DNA of 64,000 bases from Betaproteobacteria bacterium MOLA814 (GCA_000496475.1 AYMW01000002.1:558001-622000), one strand, 5' to 3'; positions 9,263 through 18,219 are shown, numbered from the stretch's first letter. Notes: generated by a model not told the origin, from the sequence alone. Numbers and translations: made by a program.

Positions 9263-10555
9263 TTACATCAAACTGGGCAGCCACAGCACAATTCCTGGAA
9301 AATAGTAAATCAACACAATGGCGAGCATCATGAGCGCAAACATGGGAATGACAGTTTTTGATATGTACCCAATATCGCGTTTGGTGAGGCCTTGCAACAC
9401 AAATAGATTGAGTCCCACCGGTGGTGTGATTTGCGCAACCTCAACCACCAGAACAACAAACACGCCAAACCAGATCAAATCAAGACCTGCCTGTTGGATA
9501 GTCGGCAACAGCACACCGATGGTGAGCACCACCATTGAAATGCCATCTAAAAAACAACCCAGCACCAGAAAAAACAAGGTCAATGCAACAATCAAGGCCA
9601 AAGGTGACAAGCCCAATGAACCAATGTATTCGGCCAAGTGCCTGGGCAGGCCGACAAAGCCCATGGCCAGTGTTAAAAACGCAGCGCCTGCCAAAATAAG
9701 GCCAATCATGCAGTACACCTTGCAAGCGCTAGCCAATCCAAGCTTGAAACTAGACCATGACATGCTGCCCTCGCTCGTGGCCAATAACAACGAGCCCAAC
9801 ACACCAATCGCAGCGGCCTCTGTCGCAGTGGCAACCCCTGTGTAAATTGACCCCAGCACGGCCAGTATCAAACCTACAACCGGCAGTAACTTGCTAGAGG
9901 CTTTGAGCTTGGTCATGAAGGTGGTGCCCTCATCAGCGGCTGGAATCGCATCCGGATTCTTAAGAGACCACAGCGCGATGTAACCCATGAACAACACCGC
10001 CAGCAACAAACCTGGTACGGCGCCTGCCACGAACAGTTTGGCAATGGACACATCGGCTGCCACGCCGTACACAATCATGATGATTGATGGCGGAATGAGA
10101 AGACCGAGGGTAGCTGCTCCCGCCAACGTGCCAATGGCCATAGATGGCGGGTAGCCTCGACGGTCCAGCTCAGACAATGAAATTTTTCCAATGGTTGCGC
10201 ACGTTGCTGCGGACGAGCCTGACACCGCAGCAAAAATGGCACTGCCGATAACGTTGACATGCAGCAACCGCCCAGGTAATCGGTTGAACCAAGGCGACAA
10301 ACCTTGAAACATGTTGTCGGACAAGCGCGTGCGAAATAAAATTTCACCCATCCACAAAAACAAAGGCAACGCTGTCAATGTCCAGCTAGAGCTTGACCCC
10401 CAAATGGTTAACACCATGCTGTCACCAACAGGTCTCGGGCTAACAAACAACATGGTCACCAAGCCCACAGCTAACAGCGACATGCCTATCCAAAAGCCGC
10501 TGGCCAACACCAGCACCAACAACACAATCAACCCCAGCGCTAGCGCTATATCCAT
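9263..10555 (-). CDS. TRAP transporter large permease (DctM family)
   Basis: Large inner-membrane subunit of a tripartite ATP-independent periplasmic transporter, 430 residues with about a dozen hydrophobic helices. Seen: FLWMGEILFRTRLSDNMF, SGSSAATCATIGKIS and GAATLGLLIPPSI, all typical of DctM. Transport is driven by an ion gradient and needs the small permease and binding protein encoded just upstream. Its position between the binding protein and pxpB suggests an organic acid such as 5-oxoproline or a precursor. That is inference. Confidence 0.93.
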   Translation of the reverse strand: MDIALALGLIVLLVLVLASGFWIGMSLLAVGLVTMLFVSPRPVGDSMVLTIWGSSSSWTLTALPLFLWMGEILFRTRLSDNMFQGLSPWFNRLPGRLLHVNVIGSAIFAAVSGSSAATCATIGKISLSELDRRGYPPSMAIGTLAGAATLGLLIPPSIIMIVYGVAADVSIAKLFVAGAVPGLLLAVLFMGYIALWSLKNPDAIPAADEGTTFMTKLKASSKLLPVVGLILAVLGSIYTGVATATEAAAIGVLGSLLLATSEGSMSWSSFKLGLASACKVYCMIGLILAGAAFLTLAMGFVGLPRHLAEYIGSLGLSPLALIVALTLFFLVLGCFLDGISMVVLTIGVLLPTIQQAGLDLIWFGVFVVLVVEVAQITPPVGLNLFVLQGLTKRDIGYISKTVIPMFALMMLAIVLIYYFPGIVLWLPSLM

Positions 10556-10602
10556 AACTTGCTTTCTATGCGACTGCTTTATAAATTAACAACAACGAGT
10601 AA

Positions 10603-11118
10603 TTACTCGACAGAGGGTGAGCCGCTGACCCGCTCATCCAAAAAAACACCGTATTTACATTTATCAAACAAGGCATGGCACCCCGCAACCGCCAAGCCCA
10701 CACAACCCAATGCCATACTCAACTGCGGAATCCACATGGGAGTGGCGTCACCTGTGGGGGCCACGTCATGGAACACATGAGACTGCCACACCAAGCGGCA
10801 TGAAAACCATGCAACATACGTTGATAAAGCCACGCCTGCGCACAGCGCTAAATAATCGAGCCTATCGCGCGCTTTGCCTTTGGCCTTGTTGGTAAGGATG
10901 GTCACGCGCACGTGATCACCACCCAAAAAAGCACTGGGTAGCGCAAGAAAAAGCGTGGCCGCGATGGCATAACCTGCATAGCCGTCTAGGCCAGAAATAG
11001 TCCACCCATTGACCAAACGTGTGGCAATGTTGAGCGTGATGGCGGCCAGTGCGCCCACCATTGAGATGCAAGACAACACCAACAATAAGTTGTAAAAACG
11101 CTGTAACAAAACCCGCAT
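10603..11118 (-). CDS. TRAP transporter small permease (DctQ family)
   Basis: Small membrane subunit, 171 residues from the ATG at 11118 (MRVLLQRFYNLL). The frame is open 17 codons further upstream but that part is polar and atypical. Four hydrophobic segments and the central AFLGGDHVRVTIL motif mark DctQ. It sits between dctP and dctM in the usual P-Q-M order. Confidence 0.88.
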   Translation of the reverse strand: MRVLLQRFYNLLLVLSCISMVGALAAITLNIATRLVNGWTISGLDGYAGYAIAATLFLALPSAFLGGDHVRVTILTNKAKGKARDRLDYLALCAGVALSTYVAWFSCRLVWQSHVFHDVAPTGDATPMWIPQLSMALGCVGLAVAGCHALFDKCKYGVFLDERVSGSPSVE

Positions 11119-11186
11119 GTAGAAGTCCCTGTTCAAGGACTTGGTGGCCAGTCGTCGACCTGCCACCAAGTCCTAAGTCGCAATAC

Positions 11187-12149
11187 TTACTTGCTGTAAG
11201 CAGACAAAATGGCTGCACCATCGGCACCAGCCGCCTTGGCCCAGTCAGCAGTCATTTGCTTGCCAATGGCACTCAACGCGTTGGTCACGCTGGCTGAAGG
11301 CTCAGCAATCGTCATGCCGTTGGTACGCAGTATGTTGATTGAATCGGTGTTGACTTGCTCGCTCTTGGCCCATCCACGTGTCTCAGCCATGGCAGCTGCT
11401 TGTAGAACCGCGTTCTGGGTAGGTTTGTCTAAAGCATCAAATGCTTTTTGGCTGACTGCTGTCACGTTGCATGGCAACCAACCGTTAACGGGATAAAAGA
11501 ACTTGGTCTGCTCGTACAACTTGCCGTCTGCACCACTGGCGCTGGACGTTAAGAAGTTTTGAGCTGCGCCGGTTGCCAACGCTTGACCTAATTCAGGCAA
11601 CTGGATGGTCACAGGTGACGCACCCAACATTTGCGCAATTTTGGTGGTAGCAGGGTTGTAAGCGCGCATTTTGGTGCCCTTGAAGTCGTCGGCACTGTTA
11701 ATGGCCTTGACTGAGTACAGAGACTGACCGGGCCATGGCACTGAAAACAACATTTTTACGCCTTGAGCGGCCAATACCTTGCCCTGCACAGGCTTGGTGG
11801 CATCGAGCAATCGCTTGGCGGCTGGGTAGCTGGTTGCTAAAAACGGAATGGAGTCCACACCGAACACTGGGTTCTCATTGCTCAAACCAGAAATGATGAA
11901 CTCACCAGCAGGCACCAAGCCAGCTTGGATAGAGCGCTTAATTTCAGGTTGCTTGAACAAAGCACCACCTGGATGCAGCGTGATTTTCAACTTGCCTCCA
12001 GATAGCTTTTCTACGTCATCAGCAAACTGCTGAACGTTTTGCGTTTGGAAAGTATTGACGCCATAACCTGTTGGCAAGTCCCAAGTCGTTTGGGCATGAA
12101 CCATAGAAGCCAGGCCAATGGCTGAGACTGCGGTGAGTATTTTTTTCAT
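11187..12149 (-). CDS. TRAP transporter substrate-binding protein (DctP family)
   Basis: Periplasmic solute receptor, 320 residues. The start is supported by an AGGAAA ribosome site. The signal peptide MKKILTAVSAIGLASMVHA probably ends after VHA. DctP features seen: FADDVEKLSGGKLKITLHPGG, the gate region GTKMRAYNPATTKIAQMLGA with the conserved Arg expected to bind a ligand carboxylate, and LPELGQALATGAAQ. First of the three transporter genes. The ligand is unknown; oxoproline or glutamate-like acids fit the operon. Confidence 0.92.
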   Translation of the reverse strand: MKKILTAVSAIGLASMVHAQTTWDLPTGYGVNTFQTQNVQQFADDVEKLSGGKLKITLHPGGALFKQPEIKRSIQAGLVPAGEFIISGLSNENPVFGVDSIPFLATSYPAAKRLLDATKPVQGKVLAAQGVKMLFSVPWPGQSLYSVKAINSADDFKGTKMRAYNPATTKIAQMLGASPVTIQLPELGQALATGAAQNFLTSSASGADGKLYEQTKFFYPVNGWLPCNVTAVSQKAFDALDKPTQNAVLQAAAMAETRGWAKSEQVNTDSINILRTNGMTIAEPSASVTNALSAIGKQMTADWAKAAGADGAAILSAYSK

Positions 12150-12178
12150 CTTGTATTTCCTAGTGGTTGATTAAAAGC

Positions 12179-12202
12179 GGGAACGGGAACGGGAACGGGA
12201 AC
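12179..12202. repeat. Short tandem repeat, four copies of GGGAAC
   Basis: Four exact hexamers lie in the 79-base gap between the DUF1445 gene and dctP, about 30 bases upstream of the dctP start. On the transcribed strand it reads as GTTCCC repeats. Copy number may vary through slippage and could change spacing or leader structure. Confidence 0.9.
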
Positions 12203-12228
12203 GCAGCAAGGGCGCACAACATGCACGG

Positions 12229-13074
12229 TTAAAAACTGGCCAGTTGGTTATTTTTCAAATCGGTAATCAGCATGGCCCCGGGTGCGTGGGTTATACAAAA
12301 TGCGGGCTTGGCATGCTGCAGTGCTGCTTGTGGTGTCACGCCACAAGCCCAAAACACAGGGATTTCGTCTTCGTATATGTCTACAGCATCGCCGTAGTCT
12401 GGTTTTGATAAATCGGTGATACCAATCAACGCCGGAGAGCCTAGGTGCACAGGCGCGCCATGAACCTCCGGATAGCGAGACGTAATTTGCACCGCCTTAA
12501 TCACATCCTTTGCCTTCATAGGACGCATGGTCACAACCATTGGACCCGAGAAAGGACCGGCGGCCACTGTTTGAATATTGGTGCGAAACATGGGTACGTT
12601 GCGCCCCTGCTCGATATGGCGAATAGGCACGTCCGACTCCAGCAAAGCTTGTTCGAATGAGAACGAACAGCCAATCACAAATGTCACCAAATCGTCGCGC
12701 CACAAGTCGCTGACGTCGTTGGGGGAGGCGGTTATAACGCCGTCCCGCCATACACGGTATTGGGGCACATCGGTGCGAATATCAATACCAAGTCCCAGCG
12801 CGGGCAAGTAGGGATCACCAGGCTCACTCAAGCCAATGATTGGACACGGGCGGCGGTTGTTTTGACAAAACCTCAGAAAATCAGCGGCACTGTCTTTGGG
12901 AAGTATGACCACGTTGCCTTGAACCTGGCTGTCGGCTATACCGCTGGTGTGACCTGTGAAAGCGCCACTGCGAATGGATTGGCGCAACGCCGAAACTTCT
13001 ACTGGTGTGGCTTTTTGAGCGGTCTTGTGCGATGGCAGTTCTTGACTTGCAGACGGCGGTAACAATGAACCCAT
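12229..13074 (-). CDS. DUF1445 putative hydro-lyase / D-glutamate-cyclase-like protein
   Basis: Member of the DUF1445 (UPF0317) family, 281 residues. Seen: [19 protein letters not shown] near the start, [32 protein letters not shown], a central [24 protein letters not shown], and [13 protein letters not shown] at the end. The family is annotated as putative hydro-lyases. The mammalian D-glutamate cyclase DGLUCY carries a DUF1445 domain and forms 5-oxo-D-proline from D-glutamate. That product class matches the 5-oxoprolinase genes in the same leftward run. First gene of the run, so it may generate or precondition the oxoprolinase substrate; the reaction here is inference. Confidence 0.88.
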   Translation of the reverse strand: MGSLLPPSASQELPSHKTAQKATPVEVSALRQSIRSGAFTGHTSGIADSQVQGNVVILPKDSAADFLRFCQNNRRPCPIIGLSEPGDPYLPALGLGIDIRTDVPQYRVWRDGVITASPNDVSDLWRDDLVTFVIGCSFSFEQALLESDVPIRHIEQGRNVPMFRTNIQTVAAGPFSGPMVVTMRPMKAKDVIKAVQITSRYPEVHGAPVHLGSPALIGITDLSKPDYGDAVDIYEDEIPVFWACGVTPQAALQHAKPAFCITHAPGAMLITDLKNNQLASF

Positions 13075-13209
13075 GAAGTGCTTCCAATCAATGTGTGGCG
13101 ACAGAGGAACATTATTGGAACAAGTTTCAGACTATACAAGCGGAAAAATTTTTTGCCATCTCAGCACTTTTTTCTATGATTAGTGTTTACCCTATGTGGC
13201 CACCAATGG

Positions 13210-14091
13210 CTATTTGAACGCGGCAACAAAGCTTGTGGCTGACCCTACCAGCATCTCAACATCCCGTGACGTAGGGTCCACACGGTAGCTGGCTGAGATG
13301 GGTAATGGCTCCAACTGCACGTCGGATTTCAAGAGTTTTATATTTGGAAAGTTCAACGGGTTGCGCACCGCTTGTAACGGCAAGGTCGCAATGCCAAAAC
13401 CACCTTGCACCAGTTGGGCCATGGCGGAAATCGAGGTAATGGTGTGTATTCGCTTAGGCGATATGCCCGCTTGATTGAACAAGTCAACCAATTGCACATG
13501 CGGCTGAGAGCCCCTTTGAAAGGTCAACAGCTCGTACTCACACAAACTACTCAACTTGTACAACCGCTTGGTGTGCAAACTTTTGCTGCCAATAAATCCC
13601 ATTGCCATAGAGGGCAGTGTTTTGGTGAAAATCGCTTCTCCTGATGCAGGCAAAGCAGCAAACACCAAGTCTTGAACACCACGGTTTATTTGATCCAATA
13701 AGGTTGGCGTCGTGTCGACAGACAACTCCAGCGACAACTCAGGACGCTCCAGCCGCAATTGCTCCAACCACGGTACCAGCCAAGCGTGCAACACAGACTC
13801 AATGGCACCAATGCGCAAGGTCACCGCCAAGCGCTCGGCCTGCCCCATTTCAGTTTTAACGTCGCGTTGCAAATCGAGCAGCCGCTCAGCGTGTTTAAAG
13901 AAACGCGTACCAGCCAACGTTAGGCGAAACTGTTTGTCGCGTCTGTCCAGCAGCAACACGCCAAGCTCGTCTTCAAGGGAGGCCACACGGCTTGACACCG
14001 CAGACTGTGTGAGGAACATTTTGTCTGCAGCGCGCGTGATGCTCTTCAGCTGAACAGCCCAATAAAAAGACTCAACAAACCTGAGATTCAT
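13210..14091 (-). CDS. LysR family transcriptional regulator
   Basis: 293-residue LysR-type regulator. The N-terminal winged helix-turn-helix is clear: FVESFYWAVQLKSITRAADKMFLTQSAVSSRV followed by LEDELGVLLLDRR. An effector domain of about 200 residues follows. It lies upstream of the DUF1445-TRAP-pxp run on the same strand, separated by 135 bases, so it is the most likely controller of that operon. The effector is unknown. Confidence 0.92.
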   Translation of the reverse strand: MNLRFVESFYWAVQLKSITRAADKMFLTQSAVSSRVASLEDELGVLLLDRRDKQFRLTLAGTRFFKHAERLLDLQRDVKTEMGQAERLAVTLRIGAIESVLHAWLVPWLEQLRLERPELSLELSVDTTPTLLDQINRGVQDLVFAALPASGEAIFTKTLPSMAMGFIGSKSLHTKRLYKLSSLCEYELLTFQRGSQPHVQLVDLFNQAGISPKRIHTITSISAMAQLVQGGFGIATLPLQAVRNPLNFPNIKLLKSDVQLEPLPISASYRVDPTSRDVEMLVGSATSFVAAFK

Positions 14092-14184
14092 GTATATATA
14101 ACGTTGTTAAGGTGTATCAAAGGCCACATGTTAGCCTGCTGCTTGGGCGGGTCATCCTTGTACAAGCTGAGCAGGCCCATGACG

Positions 14185-14904
14185 TTAAGCCACCACCAAA
14201 CGTATGCCGGGCATGCAAGCCTCGGAGTCAACTCGCCGCTCTAATGCCAAGCGCATGTTCATTTGCGCCACCTCGGTGTGCTCGACTGCCAAGCTTTGTG
14301 CACGTGCACTGGCGCCTTGCTTGAGCGCATCCAGCAACATGTGATGCTGCTTGTGGGCGTACTGCATCCAGTCTCTGTCAAGGCTGACCCGGCCTTGCAT
14401 GGGCAACATAGCCGAGGCTTGGGCAAAGGGCAACTTGTCGTTCATGGCCATGGCTCTTTGCAATGCGCGGTTGCCGCAGGCATTTAAAATGGCCGCGTGA
14501 AACTGATCGTTCATGAGGCCATAGGCCGTGTAACTGTTGAGTGTGAGGGGGTTGTCGCTGAGCAATTTGTCGCCTGCATGTAGGCAACGTTGTAGCTCTG
14601 CTTCAAGTTGTCTGGTCAGGCCGTGCTCAGCAACCAAGCGTGCCGCCATACCTTCTAAGTGGCCGCGCACAGCAATTGCGTCTGTCACTTCTTGTGGGGT
14701 GAATTGGCGTACCAAGTACTTGCCAGTTTCGCTGGACTCAATCAAGCCCTCTTGCTCTAAGGTCACCAAAGCGCTTCTTATAGGCGTGCGCGAAGCCCCC
14801 AAACGCTCAGCCAGCGGTTGTTCTGCTAGGCGATGACCAGGGGCAAATGTGCCCCCTAGGATCAGGTCGCGCAGCTGCATCAAAACAGTTTCTTGTACAT
14901 TCAT
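14185..14904 (-). CDS. GntR family transcriptional regulator, FCD type
   Basis: 239 residues from the ATG at 14904 (MNVQETVLMQLRD). The frame is open 44 codons further, but that would run through the operator and into the divergent gene. The N-terminal wHTH has LAERLGASRTPIRSALVTLEQEGLIE; the C-terminal FCD ligand domain shows ALRGHLEG-like AVRGHLEGMAARL, MNDQFHAAIL and QHHMLLDALKQG. Divergent from the Rieske operon across 73 bases that hold a perfect inverted repeat. It probably represses that operon and itself until an inducer binds. Confidence 0.92.
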   Translation of the reverse strand: MNVQETVLMQLRDLILGGTFAPGHRLAEQPLAERLGASRTPIRSALVTLEQEGLIESSETGKYLVRQFTPQEVTDAIAVRGHLEGMAARLVAEHGLTRQLEAELQRCLHAGDKLLSDNPLTLNSYTAYGLMNDQFHAAILNACGNRALQRAMAMNDKLPFAQASAMLPMQGRVSLDRDWMQYAHKQHHMLLDALKQGASARAQSLAVEHTEVAQMNMRLALERRVDSEACMPGIRLVVA

Positions 14905-14913
14905 GCGCAAATG

Positions 14914-14940
14914 GTATCCCATTTTATACAAATGGGATAC
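14914..14940. promoter_or_regulatory. Perfect 11+5+11 inverted repeat, likely GntR operator
   Basis: Arms GTATCCCATTT (14914-14924) and AAATGGGATAC (14930-14940) are exact reverse complements around a 5-base spacer. The element lies 9 bases upstream of the gntR start. It also overlaps the expected -35 position of a rightward promoter whose -10 could be TAATAT at 14946-14951, ahead of the Rieske gene. Size, symmetry and placement fit a dimeric GntR binding site controlling both directions. Confidence 0.75.
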
Positions 14941-14977
14941 ACTTTTAATATGAAACCGACAACGAGACAAGCCCCCC

Positions 14978-16381
14978 ATGAAAGCTGAACTGAACGAACG
15001 CATCACGCGTATTGGCCCCAACACGCCCTGTGGCAATTTGATGCGTCAGTACTGGCAACCCGTTGCGCTGGTGGATGAATTCAACCCCCACCTAGACCCC
15101 AACATGGCCACTCGACCAGTTAAAGCCCTGCGCGTGCTTGGCCAAGACTTGGTTTTGTTCAAAAACGCACAAGGCGAATTTGGATTATTGGACCGTGACT
15201 GTCCACACCGTGGTGCTGACCTGGCGTTTGGGCGCAATGAAGGTGACGGCCTGCGATGCCCGTTCCATGGCTGGAAGTTCGACATCACCGGACAATGCAT
15301 TCAAACACCTGGAGAGCCTGAGGGTAGCAAGCTGTGCACGCGCGTGAAACAGCGCAACTACCCGCTCATAGAGCGCAGTGGCGTTCTATTTGCTTGGTTT
15401 GGAGCCGACAGCGCTACCGCTCCACCCCTGCCTGCATTGGATTGTCTCAGCGCACCCAACACACACACGTTTGCATTTAAGGGGCAATGGCAATGCAACT
15501 GGCTTCAAGCCTTTGAGGTGGGCATAGACCCTGCTCACCCGTCTTTTTTACACCGTTTCTTTATGGACGAATCGCTTGACGACAGTTATGGCAAGCAGTT
15601 TCGCGGCGCCAGCGCTGGCGATATCAATGGTCAACGGTGGCCCATGACCAAGGTCATGCGCGAATTTGACAAACCCAGCATCACGGTTGCCTCTCAAACC
15701 TATGGCATGCGCCTAACAGCCCTTCGCGCCATGACCGATGAGCTGACACATGTGCGTGTCACCCATTCCATTTTTCCTCACACGTTTGTCATTCCTCTGT
15801 CAGAAACCATCACGATCACACAAATCCACGTTCCAGTTGACGACACACGCACCTATTGGTATGCCATTTTCACCAGCTTTGACGGCCCAGTTGACAAAGA
15901 GGCCATGCGCAACCAACGCTTACAAGCAGTCGACCTGCCCGACTACATGCCCAAGTCTGGACGGCACAACAACTGGGGCTTTAATGCGGAAGAACAACGT
16001 TCCCGCACCTACTTGGGCATGGGTGAAGACGACATCAACGTGCACGACCAATGGGCTTGCGAAAGTATGGGCCCCATTCAAGACCGGACCCGTGAACACT
16101 TGGGCACCACAGATGTGGCCATCATGTCCAACCGACGAACACTGATTAAAGCGATAGACGACGTTGAAAACGGCAAACCTGCACCAGGTGTCGCGCAAGC
16201 AGACATTGCCGCCACGCGCACAGGACCAGACACAGTTGATGGCATTGCACCTGGCCATGATTGGCCATTGTGGTTGGCGCAGACCGTGGCAAGCAAGCGA
16301 GCCAATGCGCCTTGGAATACGGCCTTAGCGCTTGCAGTAGAGCCTGAAAAAGTGTCGCACACCGACAAGCCACAGCCATGA
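14978..16381 (+). CDS. Rieske non-heme iron oxygenase, phthalate-dioxygenase-like alpha subunit
   Basis: 467-residue oxygenase. The N-terminal Rieske domain binds a [2Fe-2S] cluster through C75/H77 (CPHRG) and C94/H97 (CPFHGW). The mononuclear iron site is seen as D184, H187 and H192 in GIDPAHPSFLH. The protein resembles the single-component alpha-only class (phthalate dioxygenase, O-demethylases) and no beta-subunit gene follows. The stop codon overlaps the start of the glutamine-synthetase-like gene (ATGA), and a ferredoxin gene follows that. No reductase gene lies nearby, so electrons must come from elsewhere via the ferredoxin. The substrate is unknown; the ligase suggests an amine or its gamma-glutamyl amide. 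Confidence 0.9.
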   Translation: MKAELNERITRIGPNTPCGNLMRQYWQPVALVDEFNPHLDPNMATRPVKALRVLGQDLVLFKNAQGEFGLLDRDCPHRGADLAFGRNEGDGLRCPFHGWKFDITGQCIQTPGEPEGSKLCTRVKQRNYPLIERSGVLFAWFGADSATAPPLPALDCLSAPNTHTFAFKGQWQCNWLQAFEVGIDPAHPSFLHRFFMDESLDDSYGKQFRGASAGDINGQRWPMTKVMREFDKPSITVASQTYGMRLTALRAMTDELTHVRVTHSIFPHTFVIPLSETITITQIHVPVDDTRTYWYAIFTSFDGPVDKEAMRNQRLQAVDLPDYMPKSGRHNNWGFNAEEQRSRTYLGMGEDDINVHDQWACESMGPIQDRTREHLGTTDVAIMSNRRTLIKAIDDVENGKPAPGVAQADIAATRTGPDTVDGIAPGHDWPLWLAQTVASKRANAPWNTALALAVEPEKVSHTDKPQP

Positions 16382-17868
16382 ACATGGCCCAACACATACG
16401 TGAGAACCAACTGGAACTGGTCCGGTTCGTATGGTGCGACTTGCATGGTATGACGCGGGGTAAAACGCTCACCGCCAGTGCCGCGATCAAGGCTTTAGAC
16501 AACGGTGTGGGCATGGTCAGTACAGCCATGCTGAAGGACACCTCGGACCGTACCGCGTTTAAAGTCTTTGAGGCCAACATTGCCACAGACTTACCCGGCT
16601 TCGAATACGCCAATACGCTGACGCTTCACCCCATTCCCAGTACTTTTAAGATACTGCCATGGGCAGATAAGACAGGGTGGGTGCAATGCCAACCCGCATT
16701 CCCAAACGGTGAATGGGTGCCCTACGACACCCGCTATCAACTGACTCATGCGTTGAACAAGCTGTCACAACATGGCTTAGGCATGGTGTGCGGCTTAGAG
16801 ATTGAGTTTCACATCTACAAACTGCGCGACCCCGTGCATGGCGAGAATTTAGATCCCGACATGGCGGCTTGGCCTGGCCCAAGCCCTTGCGTCAGTTTGA
16901 TTCACCCGGGCTTTAGCTTGCTGTCTGAGACCTGCGTTGATATGGCGGAGGAGCCGTTGCGCATTGTTCAGCACACAGCCCAAGCTTTGGGCTTACCGCT
17001 GCTGTCGCTAGAGGTGGAGTTTGGCCCAAGCCAAGTTGAGGCTGTATTCGATGCCACAGATGCGCTCACCGCAGCCGACAACATGGTGCTCTTTAGAAGT
17101 GCAGCCAAGCAAGCACTAAGACGTGCGGGCTACCACGCTACCTTTATGTGCAGACCACCGTTTGCACACATCATGTCCAGTGGCTGGCACTTGCACCAGT
17201 CGTTGGTGCACTTAAGCGATGGCAGCAACGCCATGATGCGTGACACCACAGCGTCTGCAACCCATACACCACCTAGCAATGCCCTGCACAGCTTGTCGGC
17301 TGTGGGTGCGCATTACTTAGCGGGCTTGCTGGCACATGCACCGGCCATGACCGCCTTGAGTACACCGACCGTTAACGGCTATGGCCGTTTTCAACCCAAT
17401 GCACTTGCGCCTCAATCTGCAGTATGGGGGCGCGACAACCGCGGCGCAATGCTGCGCGTGATTGGGCAAGCAGGCGATACTGCCACGCGTATAGAAAACC
17501 GCCTTGGTGAACCCGCAGCCAACCCCTACCTGTACATGGCATCACAAATTCACGCGGGGTTGCATGGTATAGAACAGCAGCTAACGCCTGGGCCCTCAAC
17601 CGACTCGCCGTACACCACGCACACCAGCAACAACAACGAAGTCGATGACACCGCCGCGCTCGACACAACACACACACTCACCCATCACATACCCAGCAAC
17701 TTACAAGTCGCGATTCAAGCACTGCAGTCGGACACCGTTATGTGTGATGGGTTTGGCGAGGCATTCGTACACTATTACGCACGCATAAAAGCCAGCGAAT
17801 ACCAGCGCTTTGAGGCCGCACAAGACAGAGATGAATTTCAACGACGCGAATACTTCGCCCGAATATAA
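16378..17868 (+). CDS. Glutamine synthetase family gamma-glutamyl-amine ligase candidate
   Basis: 496-residue GS-fold ATP-dependent ligase. Seen: beta-grasp segment VRFVWCDLHGMTRGKTL; metal/glutamate residues in LEIEFHIY and LEVEFGPSQVE; HLHQSL (nucleotide-binding His); NGYGRFQPN and WGRDNRGAMLRV; and RIENRLGEPAANPYLYMASQ carrying the catalytic Glu-Arg pair. All core residues appear kept, so it should be active. A Thr/His/Asn-rich insertion (about 404-440) replaces the usual short linker. Genes of this subgroup (PuuA, IpuC, the aniline ligase TdnQ/AtdA1) join glutamate to amines rather than ammonia. Coupling to a Rieske oxygenase favours that role. Housekeeping GlnA is unlikely because of the context. 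Confidence 0.88.
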   Translation: MNMAQHIRENQLELVRFVWCDLHGMTRGKTLTASAAIKALDNGVGMVSTAMLKDTSDRTAFKVFEANIATDLPGFEYANTLTLHPIPSTFKILPWADKTGWVQCQPAFPNGEWVPYDTRYQLTHALNKLSQHGLGMVCGLEIEFHIYKLRDPVHGENLDPDMAAWPGPSPCVSLIHPGFSLLSETCVDMAEEPLRIVQHTAQALGLPLLSLEVEFGPSQVEAVFDATDALTAADNMVLFRSAAKQALRRAGYHATFMCRPPFAHIMSSGWHLHQSLVHLSDGSNAMMRDTTASATHTPPSNALHSLSAVGAHYLAGLLAHAPAMTALSTPTVNGYGRFQPNALAPQSAVWGRDNRGAMLRVIGQAGDTATRIENRLGEPAANPYLYMASQIHAGLHGIEQQLTPGPSTDSPYTTHTSNNNEVDDTAALDTTHTLTHHIPSNLQVAIQALQSDTVMCDGFGEAFVHYYARIKASEYQRFEAAQDRDEFQRREYFARI

Positions 17869-17874
17869 ACAAAT

Positions 17875-18219
17875 ATGATCAACATTACTTTTTACGACAC
17901 ACACAATGCCAACAGTGGCGAACGCGTTGCAGGCACAACTGTTCAAGTTGAAACCGGCCAAAGTCTCATGACAGCAGCCGTTAACGCGGGCATCGACGCC
18001 ATCGCTGCAGACTGCGGCGGCACCCTCACCTGCGCCACATGCCACGTGATTGTGCGGCCAGCGTGGGCAGACAAACTGCCCCCCATCACAGAAGAAGAAA
18101 GCAATATGCTGGACTTTGCCGCGAGCCCTCGCCAAGGCAACAGCAGACTGTCGTGCCAAATTGAACTTACCCCCGAGCTCAATGACATGGAAGTCGATTT
18201 ACCTCTCAGCCAATACTGA
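17875..18219 (+). CDS. [2Fe-2S] ferredoxin, adrenodoxin/putidaredoxin type
   Basis: 114-residue electron carrier. Cluster ligands are C47, C53, C56 and C94: a C-x5-C-x2-C motif (CGGTLTCATC) with the fourth Cys in RLSCQIEL, diagnostic of the adrenodoxin type rather than the plant type. Starts 6 bases after the ligase gene. Most likely donor of electrons to the Rieske oxygenase two genes upstream. The NAD(P)H ferredoxin reductase is not encoded in this window. Confidence 0.93.
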   Translation: MINITFYDTHNANSGERVAGTTVQVETGQSLMTAAVNAGIDAIAADCGGTLTCATCHVIVRPAWADKLPPITEEESNMLDFAASPRQGNSRLSCQIELTPELNDMEVDLPLSQY

